Notes under the pieces: generated by a model
Databases searched by the model: none
The model's input: only the letters and a program-made list of their open reading frames with translations
Told to the model about the DNA's origin: nothing
Source of the DNA: Serpens sp035497915
Lineage (GTDB): Bacteria > Pseudomonadota > Gammaproteobacteria > Pseudomonadales > Pseudomonadaceae
Assembly: GCF_035497915.1 (NCBI RefSeq)
Contig: NZ_DATJCS010000048.1
Location: 1-64,000, forward strand
Direction: 5' to 3'
DNA length: 64,000 nt
In this document: positions 1-9,265 of the stretch, piece by piece
How positions within the stretch are numbered: the first letter of the stretch is position 1
Layout: each line of letters begins with the position of its first letter
Made by a program: the position numbers and the translations under genes

Positions 1-46
1 TCGCACTTTGGGGCAAAGTTTGCGCCTTTTTTTTCGAGATGTCCGT

Positions 47-970
47 ATGCAATCCAATGCCCTGCGCGCCGATCTGTTGATGCTGATCACTGCCATGATC
101 TGGGGAACCGCCTTCGTCGCCCAGCGCGTGGGCATGGACGACATCGGCCCCTTCCTGTTCACCGGTCTGCGTTTCCTGCTCGGCGCGCTGGTGCTGATGC
201 CGCTGCTGCTCCTGCAACGGCGCTCGCTCGGCCAGGCCAGGGCACCGGGTTTCGCGCATCGCCCCCTGTTGCTGGGTGGCGTGCTGATGGGCCTGGCGTT
301 GACCGTGGGCATCAACCTGCAACAGGTCGGCCTGCTGTTCACCTCGGTGACCAACTCCGGCTTCATCACCGGGTTGTACGTAATCGTGGTCCCTCTGCTC
401 GGCCTGTTCATTGGCCAGCGCGCCGGACTGGGCACCTGGCTGGGCGCGCTGCTGGCCGTGTTCGGCATGTTCCTGCTCAGCGTAGGCGAGAACTTCCAGG
501 TGGCCTCCGGCGACTGGCTGCAGCTGGCCGGCGCCTTCGTCTGGGGTGTGCACGTATTGCTGGTGGGCTTCTTCGCCAGCCGCTACGACCCGCTGCGCCT
601 GTCCATCCTGCAGTTCCTGGTCTGCGCCCTGGTCAGCCTGCTGCTGGCCCTCGCGCTGGAGCCCATCGAATGGGCTTCCATCGTCGCCGCCGCGCCGGCG
701 GTGCTGTATGGCGGCTGCTTCGCGGTCGCCGTCGGCTACACCCTGCAGGTGGTAGCGCAGAAGGATGCCATTCCTTCCCACGCGGCGATCATCCTGTCGC
801 TGGAGGCGGTGTTCGCCGCCATCGCCGGCTGGCTGTTCCTCGACGAAAGCCTGACCATCAAGAGCTACCTGGGCGCCGCCATCATGCTGGCCGGCATGCT
901 GATCGCGCAGCTCTGGCCGCAGCGCAAGGCGCAGGCCGCAGCCGCCGCGCCGACCGTCACTCAGGCCTGA
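47..970 (+). CDS. EamA-family (DMT superfamily) transporter
   Basis: Predicted inner-membrane metabolite exporter of the drug/metabolite transporter superfamily. The protein of about 307 residues is almost wholly hydrophobic, with roughly ten membrane segments arranged as two EamA repeats. The first repeat begins with the motif MIWGTAFVAQ and the second with LAGAFVWGVHVLL; each starts with the W-G pair usual for the family. A TTG codon at 8 is in frame, but the ATG at 47 gives the normal N-terminus just before the first helix, with a GAGATG sequence upstream. The stop overlaps the convergent gene at 961 by ten bases. Substrate cannot be read from the sequence. Confidence 0.85.
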   Translation: MQSNALRADLLMLITAMIWGTAFVAQRVGMDDIGPFLFTGLRFLLGALVLMPLLLLQRRSLGQARAPGFAHRPLLLGGVLMGLALTVGINLQQVGLLFTSVTNSGFITGLYVIVVPLLGLFIGQRAGLGTWLGALLAVFGMFLLSVGENFQVASGDWLQLAGAFVWGVHVLLVGFFASRYDPLRLSILQFLVCALVSLLLALALEPIEWASIVAAAPAVLYGGCFAVAVGYTLQVVAQKDAIPSHAAIILSLEAVFAAIAGWLFLDESLTIKSYLGAAIMLAGMLIAQLWPQRKAQAAAAAPTVTQA

Positions 971-1680
971 ACGGCGGCCAGCTCGCGCAGGCGCCGATGC
1001 AGCGCATCATCGGGATCGACCGCCCGATGATGCTTGGCCGCCAGGTAGTGTTCGGTGAACAGTTCGAAATGATCGCCCAGCGCCTCGGCGGCCTTCTGGT
1101 CGCCGGACAGCTCCAGACACAGCGCCGCCACCTCGGCGGTGCACAGGTGCTCGGCGCGGGTCGAGCGACGCAGCCGGTAGCGCGACAGCTGTTCCGGCTG
1201 CAGGCTGAGCACCGGCAGATGATCCAGGTACGGGCTCTTGCGAAACATCTTGCGCGCCTCGGTCCAGGTGGCGTCCAGCAGGATGAACAGCGGCCGCTTG
1301 CCGGCGGTCGGCGCCACCGTTTCCACCACCCGCGCGGGCTCGGCATATTCGGCGGGGAACACCACATAGGGTTGCCACTGCGGATCGGCCAGCAGCGCCT
1401 CCAGGCGCGCATCCACCTCCACCCGTGACCAGCCGTAGGCGAAGGTGTCCGGCACCACATCGCCGATCAGCCAGCCGGTATTGGTGGGCTTGAGCGCCTC
1501 GATGTCGTGCATCACCAGGCACATGCCGGCCCGGGTGGCGACGCGCGGCGTCCAGGGACACAGGCAATAGGCGGGGGCGACCCGGCAGCGCGGGCAGCGG
1601 TCGATGCGCGAGCCGCGCGCGACGAAGGGTTTCAGGCTGCGCGCCAGGCGCTCGGTGCGCAGTCGGGCTACGGCATGCAT
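961..1680 (-). CDS. tapT: DTW-domain tRNA-uridine aminocarboxypropyltransferase
   Basis: Probably transfers the aminocarboxypropyl group of SAM to a uridine of tRNA (acp3U47 in E. coli TapT/YfiP). The 239-residue product matches the family length. Near residues 28-40 it carries a Cys cluster (CPRCRVAPAYCLC), which is the usual N-terminal zinc-type motif. In the middle is the signature LLDATWTEARKM, the D-x-T-W that names the domain. The start chosen (MHAVARL) removes an upstream extension with no family resemblance. The 3' end overlaps the convergent transporter gene. The DTW assignment is firm; the exact modified position is inferred from the family. Confidence 0.82.
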   Translation of the reverse strand: MHAVARLRTERLARSLKPFVARGSRIDRCPRCRVAPAYCLCPWTPRVATRAGMCLVMHDIEALKPTNTGWLIGDVVPDTFAYGWSRVEVDARLEALLADPQWQPYVVFPAEYAEPARVVETVAPTAGKRPLFILLDATWTEARKMFRKSPYLDHLPVLSLQPEQLSRYRLRRSTRAEHLCTAEVAALCLELSGDQKAAEALGDHFELFTEHYLAAKHHRAVDPDDALHRRLRELAAVQA

Positions 1681-1781
1681 GGGCGATCGCTGTGTTCGAA
1701 AGGGCGCGCAGTCTAGCAGAAGGCGCCGAACACCCACGGTCCGCCCGGGTCGAATGATCGGGCCCGGTCGAGGAGCGTGCG

Positions 1782-2180
1782 ATGCCTGTCCTGCTGATGG
1801 TTTTGCTGCTGGCCGCATGGCCGCCTGTCCAGGCCGCCACGCCGCAAGAGGAACGCCTGATCCGCGACCTGCAACGCATCGCCCGTGACAGCAGCCAGGG
1901 CACACCGCGCGCGATCAGCCCGGACATCACCGACCGGGGCTTCACCGTGGACGGACACACGCTGATCAACCACCTCAGCGTGCGCCCGGCGCATGCCGAA
2001 AAGATGCGCCGCAATCCGGCGGCGGTACGGCGCCAACTGGCGGCCAGCGTGTGTGGCAACACCAACTTCCGCCTGCTGCTGTCCCATGGCGCGGTGCTGC
2101 GCTACCAGTTCAGCGAGGAAGGCAGCAACTGGCCGGTGGCCAGCGAAAGCTTCCTGGCCGAGGATTGCACCGACCTGTAG
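1782..2180 (+). CDS. Secreted QSregVF-family protein (PA3611-like)
   Basis: Small exported protein of 132 residues with a signal peptide (hydrophobic residues 3-14, then PVQA before ATPQE). The mature part resembles the family called quorum-sensing-regulated virulence factor, typified by P. aeruginosa PA3611. Recognisable pieces are DSSQGTPRAISP, DGHTLINHLSV, ASVCGNTNFR and the C-terminal ESFLAEDC, leaving two conserved Cys that could form a disulfide. The molecular function of the family is unknown. The gene is divergent from tapT with about 100 bases between starts. Its TAG stop lies inside the left arm of a REP element, which may protect the mRNA end. Confidence 0.72.
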   Translation: MPVLLMVLLLAAWPPVQAATPQEERLIRDLQRIARDSSQGTPRAISPDITDRGFTVDGHTLINHLSVRPAHAEKMRRNPAAVRRQLAASVCGNTNFRLLLSHGAVLRYQFSEEGSNWPVASESFLAEDCTDL

Positions 2181-2242
2181 GAGGGGCTTCAGCCGCGACC
2201 GGGATTACCCCCAAACACATCGCGGCTGAAGCCGCTCCTACA
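2176..2242. repeat. REP-type inverted pair (family A)
   Basis: Two facing copies of the GTAGGAGCGGCTTCAGCCGC-type element separated by about 20 bases. Together they can fold into a long hairpin. The element lies between convergent genes and contains the stop codon of the left gene. Confidence 0.9.
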
Positions 2243-2258
2243 GGGAGCGTGCATCGGC

Positions 2259-4661
2259 TCAGCGCAGCACTTGCGGATCGCCCTTGCCGGCCAGGGTCGC
2301 CGCTTCCTCGCCGGTCAGCAGCGCGGTGCGCGGCATGTTCAGCACCCGCGCGCAGGAGGCCAGCACATTGGCCCAGGTGCTGCGGTTGGCGAACAGCATG
2401 CCGGGCTCGTCGAACGTGCCGCCCCGGTTGCGATACCCCAGCACGCCGCTCAGGCGGGTGTCGGGGAAGATCGGCCAGAGCACGCCACGGGCCACTTCCG
2501 GACGCATGTGGGTGAGCAGAATGCGCCGTGGATGGCTTTCCGGGAACAGCTGTTCGGTCAATGCGCCGTCCGCCATTGCCTCCAGCTCCCACTGGTCGCG
2601 CGGCGCGCGGAAGCGCCCCGGTTCCTGCAGGTAGACCAGCCGGTAGGCGCAGTCGGCCTCCTTGAGGCGCTGGCAGGCGCGCAGCATCTCGCCCAGCTGG
2701 TAACTGCCGTTGGCGATCAGCAGCAGCGGATCGTTGCCGGGCACGTCTTCGACGACGATGGCACCGTCACATGCCAGCTGCTCGGCCTGGGCGCGGGTGA
2801 AGTAGCTCGGCCGGTCGCGCTTGGGAATGACCATGCAGGCCAGTTGGCCACGCGCCTGGTAGATCTGCGGCAGCAGCGCCAGCGCGCTGTTGTGGTCGGC
2901 CGGAAACAGCACCCGCGACACGTCACTCATCTCGCCCAGCAATGCCTCGCAGAAGGTGGTGTCCTGGTGCGACTGCTGGTTCTTGCCGTTCTCCCAGGTG
3001 TGCGAGGTCGCCACGATCGGGAAGCCCAGCCAGCCGGCCGGACGACCGACTTCCTTCTGCTGGCGGGCGTAGATGACGCTCTGGCGCACCGCGCCGAGCA
3101 TCTTCACGCAGAACGCCTCGTAGCTGGCGACCAGGTTCAGGCCGCCCTGGTTGCCCAGGCAGGCGGAGACCACGGCCTCCTCGTTGAGGGCGGTGATGAT
3201 CTTGCCGTCCACCGCCTCCAGCTCGCCTTCCGGCTCGCTGACCCGGTGCTTGAGCGCCTTGAGTACACCGCCCAGGCGGTTGCTGGCCAGCTCGTCCGGG
3301 TTGCCGACGCGCGGACGCAGCTGCGGGTTGGCGGCGGTCAGGTCGACGAAGAAGCGATCCAGCGCCGCCATCGGCGAACAGGCGTCGTCGCGGTAATGCA
3401 GCTCGGGAATCACCGGTGTTTCGGGATGGCGTACCGCCAGGGCGTGATCGCGCTCCAGCGGTCGGGTGCCGCGTGCGGCGAACAGCGCGCGGACCTCGCC
3501 CAGCTCGTCGAAGGGCACATACAGCGGCGCGGCATGGGTGTTGAACAGCGCGCGGGCCGCCTCGTCACGGGACGGATTGCCCGGCAGCGGCAGGTTGTGC
3601 GCCGCGTTGCTGGCCGCACCGTAGAAGCCGAAGCCCTTGGTGGTTTCGGCGATGGCGTAGGGAATCGGCAGCGGGTAATGCAGGATGCCGCGATTCTTCT
3701 CGTCCACGCGGCGCGCCAGGCGCTGTTCCATTTCCCACAGGGTGCAGACGAAGGCAGCCGGGTCGCGACCGTCCAGGCGCATCGGGTCGAAGCCGCAGCG
3801 GCGCAGGTGCTGGACGAAGCCTTCCAGCCCTTCATGGGTGCCCAGTTCGGTGCGCTGCTCGATGCGCCGGCCGTTGGCGATCATCACCGGCAGGGCGGTG
3901 CCGCAATCCTCGGCGCGCCACCAGCGCGGCACCCAGTCGCTGCCGCGCTGCTCCTCGGCGGCGCCGTCGGAGAGGAAGGTGACCAGCGTTTCGCCCGGCA
4001 GCGGCAGGTGCGCGTACTGCAGTTCGGCGAAGCCCAGGTAGCCGCCCTCGGCGATGCCGCCGGCGGTGTGCGGGTTGACGTGGCTGCCCAGCGGCACGCC
4101 CGGCAGGCCCTCGGGGGTCTGCGCGTAGCTGTAGAAATCAGCGGCCAGGCGGCTCATGCCGGCCTCGTCGAAGCTGTAGCGCTCGGCCTGTTCGGGATGC
4201 TGGTTGCCCACCAGCAGGTTGATGGCCTCGATGGCCGCCACGCAGTGGCCCTGGCCCATCATCCAGCCGCGGGTCTGACCGGTCAGGGCATTCAGCGCCA
4301 GATAGCCGGCATAGGCCGGCACGATGTTCAGCGCGCCACCGGTATGGCCTTCGGGCTGCGCCTTGAAGTCATCCTCGCCCAGCGGCGCGCCATCCAGGCG
4401 CACGCGGCGCGCGTAGGTCATGTGCACCACCAGCCACAGCCCGGCGGCGCTCAGCCGGTCCAGGCCCTGCAGCAGGCGGTACACGCTGGCCAGGTCCGGC
4501 TGCAGGCCCGCCTGCACCAGCTGGTGGGCCATTCGGAAGGCGGCGGCGCGGGTTTCGTCACTGTGCGTAAAGGGACCATAACCCTCGCTCCAGCGGGCGA
4601 ACTCCGGCTCGTTCCGGGCATGTTCGGCCAGCTCGGCGGGGCTCGGCAGAAGTTGATGCAT
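2259..4661 (-). CDS. Phosphoketolase-like TPP enzyme (XFP family, divergent)
   Basis: Protein of about 800 residues with the full-length layout of xylulose-5-phosphate/fructose-6-phosphate phosphoketolases. Recognisable blocks in order are PEGHTGGALNIVPAY (family GHWGT-PG), MMGQGHCVAAIEA (GPGHG), HTAGGIAEGGYLGFAE (EGGELGYAL), NPDELASNRL (F-x-PDETxSNRL), LVASYEAFCVKM, ATSHTWENGKNQQSHQD and RVLFPADHNSALALL. The thiamine diphosphate motif GDGEAETG is altered to SDGAAEEQ, and the W of GHWGT is T, so catalysis may differ from classical phosphoketolase. Homologues in Pseudomonas have been labelled xylulose-5-phosphate 3-epimerase without clear support. The start at 4661 (MHQLLPSP) has a GGAG nine bases upstream. 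ATGs at 4679 and 4730 are in frame but lack this. Confidence 0.75.
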   Translation of the reverse strand: MHQLLPSPAELAEHARNEPEFARWSEGYGPFTHSDETRAAAFRMAHQLVQAGLQPDLASVYRLLQGLDRLSAAGLWLVVHMTYARRVRLDGAPLGEDDFKAQPEGHTGGALNIVPAYAGYLALNALTGQTRGWMMGQGHCVAAIEAINLLVGNQHPEQAERYSFDEAGMSRLAADFYSYAQTPEGLPGVPLGSHVNPHTAGGIAEGGYLGFAELQYAHLPLPGETLVTFLSDGAAEEQRGSDWVPRWWRAEDCGTALPVMIANGRRIEQRTELGTHEGLEGFVQHLRRCGFDPMRLDGRDPAAFVCTLWEMEQRLARRVDEKNRGILHYPLPIPYAIAETTKGFGFYGAASNAAHNLPLPGNPSRDEAARALFNTHAAPLYVPFDELGEVRALFAARGTRPLERDHALAVRHPETPVIPELHYRDDACSPMAALDRFFVDLTAANPQLRPRVGNPDELASNRLGGVLKALKHRVSEPEGELEAVDGKIITALNEEAVVSACLGNQGGLNLVASYEAFCVKMLGAVRQSVIYARQQKEVGRPAGWLGFPIVATSHTWENGKNQQSHQDTTFCEALLGEMSDVSRVLFPADHNSALALLPQIYQARGQLACMVIPKRDRPSYFTRAQAEQLACDGAIVVEDVPGNDPLLLIANGSYQLGEMLRACQRLKEADCAYRLVYLQEPGRFRAPRDQWELEAMADGALTEQLFPESHPRRILLTHMRPEVARGVLWPIFPDTRLSGVLGYRNRGGTFDEPGMLFANRSTWANVLASCARVLNMPRTALLTGEEAATLAGKGDPQVLR

Positions 4662-4796
4662 GGCAACAGGCTCCGTCATCTCGTTAAGTTCGGTTAGTGT
4701 AAGGGGCACCCGCGCCGGGGGGGCTGACATGTATCAAGACCGCCCGGCCACGCTCCGCACAGACTGTAACCCTGTAGGCAAGGAATAGGTTCAATC

Positions 4797-6200
4797 ATGG
4801 CTTTACTCAGTTTTCTCGGCGCCATCCGGCAGGTCACCGGTTCCTGCTACCTGCTGGAAACCCACGAAGGCAAGCGCGTGCTGCTCGATTGCGGCATGCA
4901 CCAGGGCCGGCGCGAGGAGGAAAGCAACAACCGACGGGCCTTTCCCTTCCGTCCGAAAGACATCGATGCCGTGGTCATCTCCCACGCGCATATCGACCAT
5001 AGCGGACTGCTGCCGCGCCTGACCAAGGAAGGCTATCGCGGCCCGATCTTCGCCACCGAGGCCAGTTGCGCCCTGCTGGAGCTGATGCTGCACGACGCCG
5101 CGCACCTGCAGGAGAAGGATGCCGAGTGGGAGAACAAGTGGCGCGCCCGGCGCGGCCAGAAACCCATCGCCCCGCTGTACACCGGCGATGACGCCGACCA
5201 GGTGCTGCGCCAGTGCCGCCCGCTGAGCTACGAGCAGCGCGAGGAAGTGGTGCCCGGGGTCAGCGTGACCCTTCACGATGCCGGGCACATCCTCGGCTCG
5301 GCGATCGTCCAGCTGGATGTCAACGACCTGGGCCGCACCCGCCGCCTGGTGTTCTCCGGCGACCTGGGCAACGACTGCACCCCGCTGATGCGCAGCCCGG
5401 CGATTCTCGAGCAGGCCGATGTGCTGCTGATGGAATCCACCTACGGCGACCGCGACCACCGCTGCAGCGACGACACCCTCGAGGAGTTCCTTGCCGTCCT
5501 GCAACAGGCCCACAAGGACGGCGGCAACGTGCTGATCCCGGCCTTCGCCATCGGCCGCACCCAGGACCTGATCTACCACCTGGGGCGCTTCTACCACGAA
5601 GGCCGCCTGCCGCAGCAGGCGGTGTTCCTCGACAGCCCGATGGCGATCCGCGCCAACGGCATCTACAGTCGCTACCTCGAACAGCTCGACCCCGTGGAGC
5701 TGGAGCGCCTGCAGGGCATGGGCGTGCGCAAGGTCGCCGACCTGCTGCCGATCCTGCGTTCGACCCCCACGCCCGAGGAGTCCATGGCCATCAACCGGGT
5801 GACCAGCGGGGCGATCATCATCGCCGGCAGCGGCATGTGTAACGGCGGGCGCATCCTGCACCACTTCAAGCACAACCTCTGGCGACCGGAGTGCCACGTG
5901 GTGTTCACCGGCTTCCAGGCGCGCGGCACCCTGGGCCGCGCCATCGTCGACGGCGCCGACCGCGTGCGCCTGCTGCACCAGCAGATCATGGTCAAGGCCA
6001 AGGTACACACCCTGGGCGGCTTCTCCGCCCACGCCGGCCAGTCGCAGCTGCTCGACTGGGCCAGCCATTTCAGCCAGCGGCCGGAACTGCACCTGGTGCA
6101 CGGCGAGCTGGAAAAGATGCTTGCCCTGCAGGGTGCGCTGCGTCATCGCCTGGGCTGGGAGGCCAACATCCCCGAACCCGGTGACCGCATCGCCCTCTGA
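4797..6200 (+). CDS. MBL-fold beta-CASP RNA-processing-type hydrolase
   Basis: Metallo-beta-lactamase fold protein of 467 residues, close to bacterial relatives of CPSF-73 (Ysh1-like exonucleases). The zinc motif HAHIDHSG is near residue 62, preceded by LLDCGMHQG. Further metal ligands lie in HDAGHILGSA and FSGDLGND. The beta-CASP segment contains MESTYGDRDH and IPAFAIGRTQ, and the C-terminal RMMBL segment contains VHTLGGFSAHAGQ with the expected His. It probably acts in the cytoplasm on RNA, though relatives have also been tied to DNA processing. It is divergent from the phosphoketolase-like gene and 32 bases ahead of the LOG-family gene, so the two plus-strand genes are probably one operon. 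An AGGAATAGG sequence precedes the ATG. Confidence 0.85.
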   Translation: MALLSFLGAIRQVTGSCYLLETHEGKRVLLDCGMHQGRREEESNNRRAFPFRPKDIDAVVISHAHIDHSGLLPRLTKEGYRGPIFATEASCALLELMLHDAAHLQEKDAEWENKWRARRGQKPIAPLYTGDDADQVLRQCRPLSYEQREEVVPGVSVTLHDAGHILGSAIVQLDVNDLGRTRRLVFSGDLGNDCTPLMRSPAILEQADVLLMESTYGDRDHRCSDDTLEEFLAVLQQAHKDGGNVLIPAFAIGRTQDLIYHLGRFYHEGRLPQQAVFLDSPMAIRANGIYSRYLEQLDPVELERLQGMGVRKVADLLPILRSTPTPEESMAINRVTSGAIIIAGSGMCNGGRILHHFKHNLWRPECHVVFTGFQARGTLGRAIVDGADRVRLLHQQIMVKAKVHTLGGFSAHAGQSQLLDWASHFSQRPELHLVHGELEKMLALQGALRHRLGWEANIPEPGDRIAL

Positions 6201-6232
6201 AGGATCCAACCCGAATTAAACGGAGAGTTTCA

Positions 6233-7303
6233 ATGGCTTTCGAATCGGACGATTACCTGTCCCGCCCGTTCCGCGCCAGCGGCATCGACCTGAGTGCCAA
6301 GGTGGAGGAACTGACCCGCCTGATCGTGCCCGAGTCCAGCCCCAACCTGGAGCTGTACAAGGGCATGCTCACCACCGTGATGCGCATGGCCCAGGCCGAC
6401 CGCAATCGCTGGGACGCCAAGATCATGGCCCAGGCCCTGCGCGAGCTGGAGCGCTCCTTCAGCGCGCTGGACAAGTTCAAGCGCCGCCGCAAGGTGACCG
6501 TGTTCGGCTCGGCGCGCACGCCGGTCGACCATCCGATGTACGCCCTGGCGGTGAAGCTGGGCGAGCTGCTGGCCAAGCGCGACCTGATGGTGATCACCGG
6601 CGCCGGCGGCGGCATCATGGCCGCCGCCCATGAAGGCGCCGGGCTGGAAAACAGCATCGGCCTGAACATCACCCTGCCCTTCGAGCAGCACGCCAACGCC
6701 ACGGTGGAGGGCACCGACAACCTGCTGTCGTTCCACTTCTTCTTCACCCGCAAGCTGTTCTTCGTCAAGGAAGCCGACGCCCTGGTGCTCTGCCCCGGCG
6801 GCTTCGGCACCCTGGACGAGGCGCTGGAAGTGCTGACCCTGATCCAGACCGGCAAGAGCCCGCTGGTGCCGGTGATTCTGCTCGACGAGCCGGGCGGCAC
6901 TTACTGGGAGGATGCCCTGGGCTTCATGCAGCGCCAGTTGCTGGGGCATCGCTACATCCTGCCCAGCGACATGCACCTGATGCGCCTGGTGCACAGCGCC
7001 GAGGACGCGGTGGCGGAGATCGCCCGCTTCTACGGCAACTACCACTCCAGCCGCTGGCTGAAGGGCCAGTACATCCTGCGCATGAACCATGCTCTGAGCG
7101 ACGCGGCCCTGGGCCGCCTGCACGAGGAGTTCGCCGACCTGTGCCTGAGCGGCGGCTTCGAACAGCAGGAAAGCTGCCAGACCGACGAGGACGACGCCGA
7201 ACTGTGCCGTTTGCCGCGCCTGGTGTTCACCTTCAACGCCCGCGACCACGGCCGCCTGCGCGAACTGCTGGATGTGGTCAACGACCCGGCGAACTGGGCC
7301 TGA
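6233..7303 (+). CDS. LOG-family Rossmann-fold nucleotide hydrolase-like protein
   Basis: 356-residue member of the LOG/TIGR00730 family, whose known members hydrolyse the N-glycosidic bond of nucleoside monophosphates. The motif PGGFGTLDEALE near residue 187 is the family's PGGxGTxxE active-site signature. VTVFGSART and ITGAGGGIMAAAHEGA form the preceding Rossmann elements, including the G-G-x-x-x-x-x-N/G-type loop. An N-terminal extension of about 80 residues and a C-terminal acidic part make it longer than plant LOG (about 200) and shorter than E. coli PpnN (454). Substrate is not evident. Good ribosome site GGAGAGTTTCA before ATG. The gene follows the beta-CASP gene closely. Confidence 0.8.
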   Translation: MAFESDDYLSRPFRASGIDLSAKVEELTRLIVPESSPNLELYKGMLTTVMRMAQADRNRWDAKIMAQALRELERSFSALDKFKRRRKVTVFGSARTPVDHPMYALAVKLGELLAKRDLMVITGAGGGIMAAAHEGAGLENSIGLNITLPFEQHANATVEGTDNLLSFHFFFTRKLFFVKEADALVLCPGGFGTLDEALEVLTLIQTGKSPLVPVILLDEPGGTYWEDALGFMQRQLLGHRYILPSDMHLMRLVHSAEDAVAEIARFYGNYHSSRWLKGQYILRMNHALSDAALGRLHEEFADLCLSGGFEQQESCQTDEDDAELCRLPRLVFTFNARDHGRLRELLDVVNDPANWA

Positions 7304-7329
7304 TTGCCAAGGCCCTGTACCTGTGTATC

Positions 7330-7392
7330 TGTAGGAGCGGCTTCAGCCGCGATCGGCGTCGGTAGAGCATCGCGGCTGAAGCCGCTCCTACA
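7330..7392. repeat. REP-type inverted pair (family A)
   Basis: Facing copies of TGTAGGAGCGGCTTCAGCCG at 7330-7353 and 7369-7392, between the LOG gene and nadE, which converge here. No other terminator is visible. Confidence 0.92.
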
Positions 7393-7424
7393 GAATCGGG
7401 ATCTGACCGGCCGACGGCTCCGTA

Positions 7425-7446
7425 GGCCGGCGTAAAGCCGGCCCCA
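7425..7446. repeat. Family B palindromic repeat, single copy
   Basis: One copy of the GGCCGGCGTAAAGCCGGCC palindrome, adjacent to the family A pair and just downstream of the nadE stop. Confidence 0.85.
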
Positions 7447-7467
7447 GAGGATTCCGGTTCAGCCGAC

Positions 7468-9105
7468 CTAATCCCCCAGCCGCCACCCGGAGGTGATCGG
7501 GTAGCGCCGGTCACGCCCGAAGCCGCGCTGGGTGATGCGCGGGCCGACGGCGGCCTGGCGGCGCTTGTACTCGTTGAGGTCGACCAGGCGCAGCACGCGG
7601 CGCACCGTGTCGGCGTCGAAGCCCTCGGCGATGATGGCGTTGGCCGACAGGTCGTACTCGATATACAGCTTGAGGATCTCGTCGAGCACCGGATACGGCG
7701 GCAGCGAATCCTCGTCCTTCTGGCCGGGCGCCAGCTCGGCTGACGGCGGCCGGTCGATGACCCGCTGCGGAATGATCTCGCCCTGCCCCCGCGCGTTGCG
7801 GTACTCGCACAGGCGGAACACCAGGGTCTTGGGCACATCCTTGAGCACATCGAACCCGCCGGCCATGTCGCCATACAGCGTGCAGTAGCCGACCGCCACC
7901 TCGCTCTTGTTGCCGGTGGTCAGCACCAGGCTGCCCTTCTTGTTGGAAATGGCCATCAGCAGCGTGCCGCGGCAGCGCGCCTGCAGGTTCTCCTCGGTGG
8001 TGTCGCGACCCAGCCCCTCGAACACCGGCGCCAGGCCGCCCATGAAGGCCTCGACCATCGCGGCGATCGGCAGCACCCGGTAGGCGACGCCCAGGGTACG
8101 CGCCTGTTGCTCGGCGTCCTCCAGGCTCATCTGTGCGGTGTAGTGGTAGGGCATCATCACCGCCTCGACCCGTTCGGCGCCCAGCGCATCCACCGCCACC
8201 GCCAGGGTCAGCGCGGAGTCGATGCCGCCGGACAGCCCCAGCACCACACCCTTGAAACCGTTCTTGGCCACGTAGTCGCGCACCCCGACCACCAGCGCCT
8301 GATAGACGCTGGCCTCCAGCTCCGGTAGCGGCGCGGGAGGGTTGTGCGGCACCACCACGCCGGCTCCGTCGCAGTGCAGGTCCGCCGGGAACAGGCACTC
8401 CTCGTACATCTGTGCGCGCTGGCAGACGCGCCCATCGGCATCCACCACACAGCTGCCGCCGTCGAACACCAGCTCGTCCTGACCGCCCACCTGGTTCACG
8501 TAGACCACCGGCATGCCGCCTTCGCGGGCACGCTGGGCAAGGATTTCCTCGCGCTCGCGCTGCTTGTCGAGGTGGAACGGCGAGGCATTCAGGCTGAGCA
8601 TGAGCTGCGCGCCCGCCTCGCGCGCCTGGGCCATCGGCCCGGGGAACCAGATGTCCTCGCAGATGCTGATGGCCACCGGCACGCCCTTGATGTCCACCAC
8701 GCAGGCCTCGTGGCCCGGCTCGAAATAGCGCTTCTCGTCGAACACCCGGTAGTTGGGCAACTGCTGCTTGTAGTAAGTGGCCAGCAGCTCGCCGTCGGCG
8801 ATCACCGCCGCCGCGTTGTAGCGCTTGTCGTCTTCCAGCCAGGGATAACCGACCACCAGGTAGATGCCGCGCACCTCGTCGCGCAGGCGGCGCAGGCCCG
8901 CCTCGATGCGCAGCTGCATGCTCGAGCGCAGCAGCAGATCCTCCGGCGGATAGCCGCACAGCGCCAGCTCGGGAAACAGGATGACGTCCGCCTGACGCTG
9001 GTCGCGGGCGCTGATCGCCGCCTCGATGATGCGTTCGACATTGCCGTGGATATCGCCCACGCGCAGGTTCAGCTGGGCCATCACGACCCGCAGGGTTTGG
9101 CTCAT
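7468..9105 (-). CDS. nadE: Glutamine-dependent NAD+ synthetase
   Basis: Makes NAD+ from deamido-NAD+ with ATP, using ammonia released from glutamine. The 545-residue protein has an N-terminal carbon-nitrogen hydrolase (glutaminase) domain with the Glu-Lys-Cys triad visible at E46 (FPELALCGYPPEDLL), K113 (YYKQQLPNYRVF) and C149 (ISICEDIWFPG). The C-terminal synthetase domain has the P-loop-type LGLSGGIDSALT near residue 287 and NKSEVAVGYCTLYGD further on. The true start is the ATG at 9105 with GGAG six bases upstream; an in-frame upstream extension shows no family resemblance. The gene is divergent from the PP0621-type gene. Confidence 0.95.
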   Translation of the reverse strand: MSQTLRVVMAQLNLRVGDIHGNVERIIEAAISARDQRQADVILFPELALCGYPPEDLLLRSSMQLRIEAGLRRLRDEVRGIYLVVGYPWLEDDKRYNAAAVIADGELLATYYKQQLPNYRVFDEKRYFEPGHEACVVDIKGVPVAISICEDIWFPGPMAQAREAGAQLMLSLNASPFHLDKQREREEILAQRAREGGMPVVYVNQVGGQDELVFDGGSCVVDADGRVCQRAQMYEECLFPADLHCDGAGVVVPHNPPAPLPELEASVYQALVVGVRDYVAKNGFKGVVLGLSGGIDSALTLAVAVDALGAERVEAVMMPYHYTAQMSLEDAEQQARTLGVAYRVLPIAAMVEAFMGGLAPVFEGLGRDTTEENLQARCRGTLLMAISNKKGSLVLTTGNKSEVAVGYCTLYGDMAGGFDVLKDVPKTLVFRLCEYRNARGQGEIIPQRVIDRPPSAELAPGQKDEDSLPPYPVLDEILKLYIEYDLSANAIIAEGFDADTVRRVLRLVDLNEYKRRQAAVGPRITQRGFGRDRRYPITSGWRLGD

Positions 9106-9265
9106 GGCCGTCTCCATCCAAAGATCCCGGCACCGACCGGCGCCTTGGCCGGCATTGTCCCGCAACGGCGCCCCTGGAAACAACGCACAGCGTGGCCATT
9201 GGCCGCTGTGCCTGCACCTTCAGCTTGGATACACTTCGTGCCTTCCACGTTCATCGAGAAAGTTC

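Noticed and set aside
2271..4697. 808-codon plus-strand frame opposite the phosphoketolase-like gene
   Set aside because: A long open antisense frame caused by GC-rich codon bias; the peptide has no domain structure, while the minus-strand frame matches a known family end to end.
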